Shown here piece after piece: positions 1 to 6,983 of a stretch of DNA of 64,000 nt. This stretch comes from Clostridium sp. AM34-11AC. Lineage in GTDB: Bacteria; Bacillota; Clostridia; Lachnospirales; Lachnospiraceae. Made by a program: the position numbers and the translations under genes. The DNA lies in assembly GCF_003435375.1 (NCBI RefSeq), contig NZ_QWGL01000004.1:75572-139571 (forward strand), written 5' to 3'. A model generated the notes under the pieces. That model saw only the letters and a program-made list of their open reading frames with translations, ran no database searches and was not told where the DNA came from. Every line of letters begins with the position of its first letter. Position 1 is the stretch's first letter.

Positions 1-180
1 CATTAAAAAAGCAAGTACAGCGCCGTAGATCACCGGTGCCAGGACAAACCGCACTTTTCCCAGAAAGGCAAACACTGCATTCCTCTCCAGAAACAGAAAG
101 ACGACAAACACCGCTGCGATCAGTACCAGGATTGCCGTCACCCCCATGTAAATGTATCGTTCGAACCGTTCATTTTTCAT
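1..180 (-). CDS. AI-2E family transporter, N-terminal part (cut by window edge)
   Basis: Sixty residues are visible, running off the left edge. The reading frame starts with ATG at 180-178 behind an AAAGGAG site about 10 bases upstream. After a short charged N-terminus (MKNERFERY) there is one strong hydrophobic segment at about residues 12-31, then a basic/aromatic stretch and a second hydrophobic stretch ending in VIYGAVLAFLM. This layout matches the start of AI-2E/PerM-family integral membrane proteins, which usually have about 8 membrane segments and 350-450 residues. The family exports small molecules or acts as an ion antiporter; the substrate here is unknown. The family call rests on this short stretch only. 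Confidence 0.55.
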   Translation of the reverse strand, partial: MKNERFERYIYMGVTAILVLIAAVFVVFLFLERNAVFAFLGKVRFVLAPVIYGAVLAFLM

Positions 181-360
181 AAAAAAGTTTCTCCTTTGCA
201 GTTGTTTCTTCCATTCATATCATATGTATCGAAACCTGTTTGCACCCATAATATCATACTTCGATCATTTAGAAAAGAGTATTAACAGAATCTGAACATT
301 CCCCGCATTCCAAAACCGTCGTTTGGAAATCCTCGCAGGCGGTCTTTCCTATAAAGTGAA
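181..360. other. Spacer between transporter start and repeat A1
   Basis: About 180 AT-rich bases hold the ribosome site and presumably the promoter of the partial transporter gene. I see no gene, hairpin or convincing promoter pair here. Confidence 0.4.
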
Positions 361-498
361 AAGAATGTGCCTTGGCGCATTCTCGCACCTCGCGCGGTCG
401 CTTGCGACAATCTATATCTTCGCGCGAGTGCGCATCACTGGCACGTTAGTGCCTTTTCATGTAACAGGAAATTTCTCAGAATTTCCTGTTACATGAAA
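361..498 (+). repeat. Dispersed palindromic repeat, family A copy 1 (full length)
   Basis: A ~138-bp element begins AAGAATGTGCCTTGG, passes through a GC-rich core (GCGCGGTCGCTTGCGAC, then GCGCGAGTGCGCATCA) and ends in a hairpin whose arms are GTAACAGGAAATT and AATTTCCTGTTAC. A near-identical copy is at 3698-3836 and partial or internally deleted copies are at 23295, 37873, 39391 and 58111. It lies directly beyond the 6S RNA terminator. Short frames across it are not conserved between copies, so it is not coding. Confidence 0.8.
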
Positions 499-499
499 A

Positions 500-526
500 G
501 AAGCAGCGATCTCTCGCTGCTTTTTT
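500..526 (-). terminator. Bidirectional terminator of the 6S RNA gene
   Basis: Perfect 8-bp stem AGCAGCGA / TCGCTGCT at 502-509 and 514-521 with a TCTC loop. It is followed by T-rich sequence on both strands: TTCTTTT on the minus strand and TTTTTT on the plus strand. Confidence 0.75.
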
Positions 527-529
527 ATC

Positions 530-726
530 TTTCGCAATCCCAAAATGCCGTTTCCTGAATAATTGACGCCTAGCAATGCTAGGTGGGCATCCGCACTTAA
601 ACATCTGCCTTCCACTCTTTGGAGGCCTGACATCCGTTCAAAAATATAGGAATCCCGTATGTCAAAATGTAGGTTCAAAATAGACAGGAGTGTCGAACAT
701 CCCAGGAATCACATTCCCTTTAACTG
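530..726 (-). ncRNA. ssrS: 6S RNA (SsrS-like)
   Basis: A non-coding minus-strand transcript of about 195 nt lies between a consensus promoter (733-761) and a terminator (500-526). Its ends pair: AATG..TTCCTG near the 5' end is complementary to CAGGAA..CATT near the 3' end, giving the long closing stem of 6S RNA. The interior carries the motif GTTCGACACTCC and, near the 3' end, the hairpin CACCTAGCATTGCTAGGCG, which I recognise from clostridial 6S RNAs. 6S RNA mimics an open promoter and holds sigma-A RNA polymerase in stationary phase. No protein frame is supported. The call rests on architecture and motif memory, not a covariance search; another structured RNA is possible. Confidence 0.7.
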
Positions 727-732
727 AGAACT

Positions 733-761
733 ATTATAGCGCATCACGGATCATTTTTCAA
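733..761 (-). promoter_or_regulatory. Sigma-A promoter of the 6S RNA gene
   Basis: On the minus strand, TTGAAA (756-761) and TATAAT (733-738) are separated by exactly 17 bp. The predicted start is at about 726. Confidence 0.8.
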
Positions 762-906
762 GTTCCATTTCCTGGTGTCATGTATTTTTCTGCGACTCAT
801 AATTACAACTCCCGACATAGCTGTAAACCGGATCTTCGATCCCTGCTGTACTGTCTGTCTTGTCTTTAACACAGACAAAGCATCCCAAATATCGGCTGAT
901 CTTTTT

Positions 907-1569
907 TTACATCATACCTTTTAAGAGCTTTGCTGTCTCCTCCGGTGTCTCACAGAGGTAATCTGTCCCGGCGCTCTGGAGTTCTTCACGGCTTCCATAT
1001 CCGTAAAGCACGCCGATCACGGAAAGTCCCGTTTTCTTCGCACCGTATACATCATGTTCCCGGTCACCCACCATGATCACGGAAGGCTTCTCCTCCTCGC
1101 TGATGCAGTTTTCTTCCAGGACATAGCGGATCACATCGTCCTTATTCACACGCGCTTCATCCATGGACGCGCCGCCGATAAATTTAAAATACTCTGTCAG
1201 TTGGAAATATTCCAGGACTTTCTTTGCGGTCTCCTCCGGCTTCGATGTTGCCACATAGAGTTCGAGGCCAGCCTCCTTTAAGGTCTTTAACATATCTTCC
1301 ACGCCATCGAACGGCGCATTATCCATCCAGCCTTTCACATCGTAGTATTCCCGGAACACATAGATCGCATCATTTGCGTCCTTATCTGAAAAATTATAAT
1401 ATCTCTTAAAGCTGTCGAAGAGCGGCGGTCCCACAAACGGTTTCAAGACCGAAAGGTCATCCACATGGATGCCGTAATGTTTCAGCGCATACTGAACACC
1501 CCTCGTGATCCCTGGCATGGAATCCGTCAGTGTGCCGTCAAGATCAAAAAATACTCTTTTTAACTTCAT
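907..1569 (-). CDS. HAD-family phosphatase (phosphoglycolate phosphatase-like)
   Basis: A predicted cytosolic 220-residue hydrolase of the haloacid dehalogenase superfamily. Motif I is FFDLDGTL, with the nucleophile Asp at residue 9 and the acid/base Asp at 11. Motif II is the Thr/Ser of VATSKP near residue 110, followed by a conserved Lys. Motif III/IV is MVGDREHD near residue 170. Between motifs I and II lies a helical cap containing FVGPPL, typical of Gph/5'-nucleotidase-like members. Substrates are small phosphate esters and cannot be fixed from sequence. The frame is open further upstream, but GAGGAAAAATGATG places the ribosome site 7 bases before the ATG at 1569; the ATG at 1572 is the alternative. 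It stands alone between the 6S RNA and sleB genes. Confidence 0.85.
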   Translation of the reverse strand: MKLKRVFFDLDGTLTDSMPGITRGVQYALKHYGIHVDDLSVLKPFVGPPLFDSFKRYYNFSDKDANDAIYVFREYYDVKGWMDNAPFDGVEDMLKTLKEAGLELYVATSKPEETAKKVLEYFQLTEYFKFIGGASMDEARVNKDDVIRYVLEENCISEEEKPSVIMVGDREHDVYGAKKTGLSVIGVLYGYGSREELQSAGTDYLCETPEETAKLLKGMM

Positions 1570-1754
1570 CATTTTTCCTCTTTCACGTATTTCCAATTTC
1601 ATGAGTTTTATTATCCCATGCCCCCATTTAAATGTCAATTATAAAATCCTGTACTGCCCTTCCGCCAACCTCCACTATTTTCCATGGCTATCGACTTTTC
1701 GTTTTCAAACCGACAGAATATATCACCTGTATTCTATTTCAGATCTGCAGCTGC

Positions 1755-1808
1755 AAAAAAGCGGCACCCACCAGAACCGCTTTTTACGGTTCTGGCACAT
1801 GCCGCCTT
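1755..1808 (-). terminator. Terminator of the SleB-like gene
   Basis: Very long stem: GGCGGCATGTGCCAGAACCG pairs imperfectly with CGGTTCTGGTGGGTGCCGC, followed by TTTTTT on the minus strand. Confidence 0.85.
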
Positions 1809-1837
1809 TCCCTTATCCTTTTTATCTGACCCGGAGT

Positions 1838-2779
1838 TTACCGGAAAAACTCGTGATTTCCATGTTTAAACAGGAATTCCAGATGTCTGTCAAACCAGCT
1901 GGCGTTCTTTTTTGATGACGCATGCCGGTTCATAAAATACAGGGCACCGTCCGTCAGGTCTTCACCTGAGAGCGCCCGCCCTACGGCCTCCACCGTCTCG
2001 GCTGTGACCCTGCATCTCTTGATGGAGCCGTTGGACACCGGTGAAAACTGGTGTTTCTGGTAGACAACTTTCGTGATCGTGTTCGGGAATGAGTCATTCT
2101 CCACACGGTTTAAGATCACGTTCGCCACCATGACACGGCCTTCCATGTCACAGTTTCCAGCTTCCGCCTGCACGATCCGTAGAAGAACATCGTAGTCGCT
2201 GTCAGAGTAGCCGGTGAAAACTTCCCTTGCAGACTCCTCCGCCGCAGTCTCTTCCGCTTCCGCCTGTACCTCTGTCACAGGTGAGCCTTCTGCTTCCGCC
2301 TCAACCTGCACAGCTCCGGCCTCTGCGTTTCCCGCAGTTTCCACTTCCGGCCCCGCAGACTCATCCTGAGCCCCATTGCTCTCGTCTGCTTTTTCCGAAT
2401 CTCCTGCGTCCTCGGCGCTGTTCTTATCATTCGTCTCTGTATTTTCAGTTTCTTTCTCGATATCTGCTTCCGTCTCCGCGGATGATGCTTCATCCGCCGT
2501 CGTCTCATCCTCTAAAACATTTCCGTCTGTTTCCGGAAGAGCAGTATCTTCTGTCTCCTCCAGACTGTCTTCATCCGAACCTCCCTGCGTCTCTGCAAAC
2601 GCTACGATCGCGTTTTTGCCTCCGCCCTGGAAGTCCACCGCTGTAAATGGAATCACTGCAATCAGTGTTGCGCCCATCGTGAGAATTGCCGCATTCCGGT
2701 GCATCTTCTTTGTCACACCGGTGAAGAGTGATTTCACAAACTGAAAGACTGTCTGAAGAAATGAGTTCCATGGATTCAT
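1838..2779 (-). CDS. SleB-type cell wall hydrolase, membrane-anchored
   Basis: A 313-residue exported protein. The N-terminus has a basic stretch and a hydrophobic segment (AAILTMGATLIAVIPF, about residues 28-43), so it is secreted or anchored. Next comes a Glu/Asp/Ala/Ser/Thr-rich low-complexity linker of about 130 residues. The C-terminal domain, from about residue 190, contains LLRIVQAEAGNCDMEGR and MVANVILNRV, the catalytic-Glu signature of Hydrolase_2/SleB spore-cortex lytic enzymes. The family cleaves peptidoglycan glycan strands during germination or growth. The start at 2779 fits an AGAGGG site 9 bases upstream; an upstream ATG at 2872 would lie inside the promoter. The acidic linker varies between relatives and produces long spurious frames on the other strand. 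Confidence 0.85.
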   Translation of the reverse strand: MNPWNSFLQTVFQFVKSLFTGVTKKMHRNAAILTMGATLIAVIPFTAVDFQGGGKNAIVAFAETQGGSDEDSLEETEDTALPETDGNVLEDETTADEASSAETEADIEKETENTETNDKNSAEDAGDSEKADESNGAQDESAGPEVETAGNAEAGAVQVEAEAEGSPVTEVQAEAEETAAEESAREVFTGYSDSDYDVLLRIVQAEAGNCDMEGRVMVANVILNRVENDSFPNTITKVVYQKHQFSPVSNGSIKRCRVTAETVEAVGRALSGEDLTDGALYFMNRHASSKKNASWFDRHLEFLFKHGNHEFFR

Positions 2780-2849
2780 TTTTGAATACCCTCTTTCTCC
2801 GTCCTGTCGCCGGTTGTTCATTCCGACCGTTTTCCGGCCGGTGTCTGTG

Positions 2850-2879
2850 ATTATAGGAGAATGAGAGGGCAAATGTCAA
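2850..2879 (-). promoter_or_regulatory. Promoter of the SleB-like gene
   Basis: Minus-strand TTGACA (2874-2879) and TATAAT (2850-2855), 18-bp spacer. This supports the translation start at 2779. Confidence 0.75.
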
Positions 2880-3080
2880 TAAGCCATGGCCAACTTTGTT
2901 ACATTTTACAGCCCGTTTTTTAATGATTGTTACATTTTATTAATATCTTTTCCAAATATTATCGGCATAAAACCTAAATTTTTGGTGGTATTGGCAAGTA
3001 TAAAATATTGCAAATGTTACAATTTTGTTAAATATTGATTCCCCACTTTCAGGTGGTTTCCGATAACTTTTTCATTTATG
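2880..3080. other. AT-rich spacer, no gene seen
   Basis: Two near-identical TAAAATGTAACAA motifs occur on the minus strand upstream of the SleB promoter. No open frame or strong hairpin is visible. Confidence 0.4.
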
Positions 3081-3581
3081 TTAACCATTTTGCTGCAAAT
3101 CCAGCAGTTTTGCTCCCACATAGTCCGCGAGAGTCTGCGGGGAAAGCAGTACCTGGAATCCCCTCTGGCCCGCGCTGACAGCGATCGTTTCGTATTTTAA
3201 CGCCGCCTCATCAATAAAAGTCGGGAACTTTTTCTTCATTCCGATAGGAGAACAGCCACCGCGGATGTACCCCGTTGTGGCTAAAAGATCCTTCATCGGA
3301 AGCATCTCCACCTTCTTATCTCCCGCCGCTTTCGCCGCCTTTTTTAAATCTACTTCACCGTCCACAGGAATACAGCAGACGAGAAATCCGGTGCGTTCTC
3401 CCTTCAGTACAAGGGTCTTAAACACGCTTCCATGATCCACACCCAGCATGTCCGCCGCATGGCTTCCGGAGAGATCGTTCTCATCCACCGGGTACTCCTT
3501 CGCCTCGTAAGGGATTTTCGCGGCATCTAAAAGCCGCATCACATTTGTCTTTGTTTTATCATTTTTTGCAGATCTGCTCAT
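3081..3581 (-). CDS. ybaK: Cys-tRNA(Pro)/Cys-tRNA(Cys) deacylase, YbaK family
   Basis: A 166-residue single-domain protein of the YbaK/ProX editing family. It hydrolyses Cys mischarged onto tRNA-Pro and also acts on Cys-tRNA-Cys. Family signatures are the YPVDENDL region near residue 30, VFKTLVLKG near 55, the catalytic Lys region that follows, and the C-terminal GGCSPIGMKK loop near residue 112. The chosen ATG at 3581 has a perfect AGGAGG 8 bases upstream; the longer open frame upstream overlaps the promoter and lacks a ribosome site. It is monocistronic and reads away from family A repeat copy 2. Confidence 0.92.
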   Translation of the reverse strand: MSRSAKNDKTKTNVMRLLDAAKIPYEAKEYPVDENDLSGSHAADMLGVDHGSVFKTLVLKGERTGFLVCCIPVDGEVDLKKAAKAAGDKKVEMLPMKDLLATTGYIRGGCSPIGMKKKFPTFIDEAALKYETIAVSAGQRGFQVLLSPQTLADYVGAKLLDLQQNG

Positions 3582-3664
3582 AAATATTTCCTCCTGAACA
3601 CAGCCTTTTCCCTGCGCCGCATCTGCCCGCAGTCCGGTATTTAATCCTTTTAGGCTGCACATCA

Positions 3665-3693
3665 TTTATACAACGGAATACGCAAAAAAGCAA
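3665..3693 (-). promoter_or_regulatory. Promoter of ybaK
   Basis: Minus-strand TTGCTT (3688-3693) and TATAAA (3665-3670), 17-bp spacer. Confidence 0.6.
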
Positions 3694-3697
3694 TAAT

Positions 3698-3836
3698 AAA
3701 GAATGTGCCTTGGCACATTTTCGCGCCTCGCGCGGTCGCTTGCGACAATCTACATCTTCGCGCGAGTGCGCATCATTGGCACATGAGTGCCTTTTATGTA
3801 ATAGAGAATTCCTCGGAATTTCCTATTACACAAAAA
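3698..3836 (+). repeat. Family A repeat, copy 2 (full length)
   Basis: The same ~138-bp order as the copy at 361, in the same orientation: AGAATGTGCCTTGGCACATT, the GC-rich core, and a terminal hairpin with arms around GTAATAGAGAATTCC / GGAATTTCCTATTAC. It abuts the terminator of the ABC importer operon. Arm differences between copies partly compensate, which keeps the hairpin. Confidence 0.8.
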
Positions 3837-3882
3837 ACGGCAGCAAACTCTGTAATCTGCTTACAGATATCCGCTGCCGTTT
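3831..3882 (-). terminator. Terminator of the tryptophan-type ABC operon
   Basis: Stem AAACGGCAGC (3835-3844) / GCTGCCGTTT (3873-3882) with a large loop holding a second pairing. On the minus strand it is followed by TTTTTTG. Confidence 0.8.
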
Positions 3883-3920
3883 ATCTACTTTTCGACCTGT
3901 TTCTTCTATATATATGGCCC

Positions 3921-4715
3921 CTACGACAGGATCATACGGTCGTTCGCAAGTTCGCCGCCTGCAGCTTCCTCAAACTTCGCAAGAAGATCCTGGACTGTCA
4001 GGTGTTTCTTCTCCTCTCCGGCCACATCATAGATCACGTGGCCTGCGTTCATCATGATCAGACGGTTCCCGTGGGCGATCGCATCGCGCATGTTGTGAGT
4101 GATCATGAGTGTTGTCAGATGCTCACTGTTTACGATCTTGTCGGTTGTCTCAAGAACCTTTGCTGCCGTCTTCGGGTCGAGGGCTGCCGTGTGCTCGTCT
4201 AAAAGGAGAAGTCTCGGCTTCTTTAAGGTTGCCATGAGAAGGGTCAGCGCCTGTCTCTGTCCGCCGGAGAGAAGTCCGACTTTTGATGTGAGGCGGTCCT
4301 CAAGACCAAGGCCTAAGATCTTTAACTGCCCCCTGTAGAACTCACGCTCTTTTGCGGTGATTCCGGCCTTCAGAGAACGTGTCATTCCTCTTCTCGCCGC
4401 CAACGCCATGTTCTCCTCGATCTGCATGGTGGCAGCCGTTCCTGTCATCGGATCCTGGAATACGCGTCCGAGATACTTCGCACGCTTGTGCTCCGGGAGC
4501 TTCGTCACGTCGATATCATCGATGGTGATCTTTCCCTCATCCACAAACCACGTTCCTGCAACTGCATTTAACATGGTAGATTTTCCTGCACCGTTTCCAC
4601 CGATGACGGTGACAAAATCGCCTTCGTTTAAATGAAGATTTAATCCGTTTAACGCTGTCTTTTCATTGACGGTTCCCGCGTTGAAGGTTTTATAAATATT
4701 GTGAAGATCAAGCAC
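3921..4715 (-). CDS. ABC transporter ATP-binding protein, tryptophan/ABC_sub_bind type
   Basis: A 264-residue ATPase that powers the permease encoded just upstream. Walker A is GGNGAGKST (about residues 39-47), the signature is LLSGGQRQA and Walker B is LLLLDEHTAALD; the His in DEHTAALD is typical of this subfamily (TrpZ-like). I chose a GTG at 4715 because AGGAGG lies 8 bases upstream; it overlaps the permease stop by 8 nt, indicating translational coupling. An earlier GTG at 4724 overlaps the ribosome site itself. Cytoplasmic, peripheral to the membrane. A strong terminator follows, so it is the last gene of the operon. Confidence 0.9.
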   Translation of the reverse strand: MLDLHNIYKTFNAGTVNEKTALNGLNLHLNEGDFVTVIGGNGAGKSTMLNAVAGTWFVDEGKITIDDIDVTKLPEHKRAKYLGRVFQDPMTGTAATMQIEENMALAARRGMTRSLKAGITAKEREFYRGQLKILGLGLEDRLTSKVGLLSGGQRQALTLLMATLKKPRLLLLDEHTAALDPKTAAKVLETTDKIVNSEHLTTLMITHNMRDAIAHGNRLIMMNAGHVIYDVAGEEKKHLTVQDLLAKFEEAAGGELANDRMILS

Positions 4716-5637
4716 GAGGTGCACCTCCTCTTTTTACCGGTTTAGAGAAATATTTGCCTTTCATGTACGGGATCGCAAGGAATACCGCAACGACAAGAGC
4801 TGACAGGAGTTTTAAATCATTGGAATTCAATCCCATCCAGAGGACGACCTGAAGGACCAGATAATAAATGATCGCGCCGAAGGCAACGGAGAACAGCTTG
4901 AAACCGAAGTTCTGGCTGATCTTTCCGAATACGACCTCACCGATGATAACGGCTGCGAGACCGATCACGATGGCGCCACGGCCTGCGTTGACATCCGCAA
5001 AGCCCTGATACTGGGCATATAAGCCGCTCGCAAAGGCAACGATCCCGTTGGAGATCATAAGACCTAAGATCTTTGTGAAATCGGTATTGATACCCTGGGC
5101 ACGTGACATATTCTGGTTGGAACCCGTAGCACGGATGGAGCATCCGATCTCCGTTCCGAAGAACCAGTAGAGGACCGCGATCAGGATCACAATGATCAGC
5201 GCCACCACAAAGATCGTGTTCTTATAAAAAGCGACTCCCTTTACATAACGGAGAGACACCAAAAGATCATACTTATCCACACTGATGGCCTGATTTGCCT
5301 TACCGCCCATAATGCGGAGGTTGATGGAGTAGAGACCAAGCTGGGTCAGGATTCCCGCAAGGATCGCCGGGATCCCCATCGCCGTGTGAAAGATTCCGGT
5401 CACAAGACCCGCGATCATTCCCGCGATAAACGCCGCAAACAGGGACACTCCCACAGAATGTCCGTTTAACATGAAAATGATGCAGACAGCACCTCCCGTA
5501 CACATGGTTCCGTCCACGGTAAGGTCTGCAAGATCGAGGATCTTATATGTAATATAAACGCCGATCGCCATGATGCCCCAGATGAGTCCCTGTGCACAGG
5601 CACCCGGCAATGCATTAAACAATGTTGCAAAATTCAC
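4708..5637 (-). CDS. ABC transporter permease, tryptophan/ABC_sub_bind type
   Basis: A 309-residue integral membrane protein of the BPD_transp_2 (LivH-like) fold with about 8-9 hydrophobic segments. The N-terminus has QGLIWGIMAIGVYITYKIL followed by DLADLTVDG, a hallmark of permeases paired with PF04392 binding proteins. It forms the channel of the importer. The start is a GTG preceded by AGGAGG about 8 bases upstream. The substrate is inferred: relatives TrpXYZ import tryptophan, but similar systems may take other aromatic or nucleoside-like ligands. Confidence 0.88.
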   Translation of the reverse strand: MNFATLFNALPGACAQGLIWGIMAIGVYITYKILDLADLTVDGTMCTGGAVCIIFMLNGHSVGVSLFAAFIAGMIAGLVTGIFHTAMGIPAILAGILTQLGLYSINLRIMGGKANQAISVDKYDLLVSLRYVKGVAFYKNTIFVVALIIVILIAVLYWFFGTEIGCSIRATGSNQNMSRAQGINTDFTKILGLMISNGIVAFASGLYAQYQGFADVNAGRGAIVIGLAAVIIGEVVFGKISQNFGFKLFSVAFGAIIYYLVLQVVLWMGLNSNDLKLLSALVVAVFLAIPYMKGKYFSKPVKRGGAPRA

Positions 5638-5729
5638 GTTTCTTTCCTCCTATGGCTGATGATAGCAAACAGGGTGACAAAATTTTTTGCTGTTTGCCAC
5701 CCTGATGTCCTCATAATTTCAAGTCGTTA

Positions 5730-6767
5730 TTATTCTTCGATCACAACGTAGTCATCCGGAACCGTGATTCCAAGTGCCTCGCAGTTTGCCTTATTGTATT
5801 TCTTTGTTACCTCCGGCGCAAACTCGATCGGCATTTCCTTTACGTCCTTGCCGTCCATCAGGATCTCTGCGCCCATCTCACCGGCTTTGTATCCGATGTC
5901 GTAGTAGTCGATGGAAAGAGTTGCAACGCCGCATCCGGAGCAGATTCCTTCTTCACCTGCAATTACCGGAACTTTCGCCGGAAGGCAGATATTGTTTATG
6001 ATCTCTGCATTGGAAGCAGCCGTATTGTCAGTCGGAACATAGAGAACATCGTTCTCTCCTGCTGCTGTTGTTGTTACGGAAGCGATATCGTTGGAGTCTG
6101 CGAAGGTGTATTCCTTACAGGTATATCCGAGATCCTCAAGATATCCTTTTACGGTTGTTGCCTGATATTTGGAGTTCGGCTCTGCGGAGCAGTATAATAA
6201 GCCGACATTCTTTGCCTCCGGGAACAGCTCGTTGAGCATTGCAGCCTGCTGGTCAAGTGGAGCGAGATCGGAGGTTCCGGAAATGTTAAGACCAGTCGTA
6301 CCGGTCCAATTATCGATGTCAAGAGCAGTCGCGTAGTCCGTGATGGAGGTTCCGAGGATCGGGATCTCGCTGGTTCCTGCCGCAGCGGCCTGAAGTGCTG
6401 CAGTCGCGTTTGCAAGAATCAGATCAACATCGTTGGAAACGAACTGGTTGATGATCGTTGCGCATGTTGCGGAATCGCCGGATGCGTTCTGAAGATCAAA
6501 TTTAACATTGTCACCGAGTTTATCTTTTAATGCAGCCTCAAAGCCTTCTGTCGCCGCGTCAAGTGCCGGATGCTGGACTAACTGGCAGATACCTACGTTA
6601 TAAGTCTTGCCGTCCTCTTTTGCCGCCTCAGTGGAAGCTGCTGCCGCAGCTTCTGTTTTTGCCTCTGTGGCTGCTGCTGTTGTCTCCGCTGTGGAACTGG
6701 ATCCACAGCCCGTCAGTGCAGAAGCCGCAACGACGGCTGCCATTGCAAGTGCTGTTACTTTTTTCAT
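5730..6767 (-). CDS. ABC transporter substrate-binding lipoprotein (PF04392-type)
   Basis: A 345-residue exported lipoprotein. The signal peptide is MKKVTALAMAAVVAASALTGC with the lipobox LTGC, so Cys21 is the lipidated residue. An Ala/Thr/Glu-rich linker runs to about residue 50. The mature domain has YNVGICQLVQHPALDAATEG, the typical start of ABC_sub_bind proteins, and later VLYVPTDNTAASN, part of the ligand-binding hinge region. It is first in a three-gene operon with permease and ATPase. No T-box or trp leader is seen between the promoter and this gene, so I see no direct sequence evidence for tryptophan control. Confidence 0.9.
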   Translation of the reverse strand: MKKVTALAMAAVVAASALTGCGSSSTAETTAAATEAKTEAAAAASTEAAKEDGKTYNVGICQLVQHPALDAATEGFEAALKDKLGDNVKFDLQNASGDSATCATIINQFVSNDVDLILANATAALQAAAAGTSEIPILGTSITDYATALDIDNWTGTTGLNISGTSDLAPLDQQAAMLNELFPEAKNVGLLYCSAEPNSKYQATTVKGYLEDLGYTCKEYTFADSNDIASVTTTAAGENDVLYVPTDNTAASNAEIINNICLPAKVPVIAGEEGICSGCGVATLSIDYYDIGYKAGEMGAEILMDGKDVKEMPIEFAPEVTKKYNKANCEALGITVPDDYVVIEE

Positions 6768-6881
6768 AATATCGATCTCCCCTCAATTTTTCTCTTTTCG
6801 GAATCCTTTCCTTCATGCGGAATTCCGTTCTTAAATGCGTTGTTGCGTTACGCTTTAACGCGTGTGAGTGAAACTGTCATT

Positions 6882-6910
6882 ATCATACACCCGTTTCTGT
6901 GATTCGTCAA
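6882..6910 (-). promoter_or_regulatory. Promoter of the tryptophan-type ABC operon
   Basis: Minus-strand TTGACG (6905-6910) and TATGAT (6882-6887), 17-bp spacer. The leader of about 110 nt has a small GCGTTAAAGCGTAACGC inverted repeat near its 5' end. Confidence 0.7.
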
Positions 6911-6934
6911 GTCGATTTCCTATTTTTATCTATG

Positions 6935-6979
6935 CAAAAAGCGCATAAATTTCGATATTTCGAAACTTTCTGCGCTTTT
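6935..6979 (-). terminator. Terminator of recQ
   Basis: AAAAGCGCA / TGCGCTTTTT arms enclose a nested palindrome TTTCGAAATATCGAAA. The T-run is on the minus strand. Confidence 0.75.
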
Positions 6980-6983
6980 AAAT

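Noticed and set aside
2227..2646. 139-codon plus-strand frame within the SleB-like gene
   Set aside because: Antisense to the acidic low-complexity linker; composition artefact.
361..3836. CRISPR array
   Set aside because: The repeats are dispersed singly between unrelated genes and are not a tandem array with spacers; no cas genes occur.
6768..6881. T-box or trp leader before the tryptophan-type ABC operon
   Set aside because: No specifier stem, T-box sequence or Trp-codon-rich leader frame could be found.
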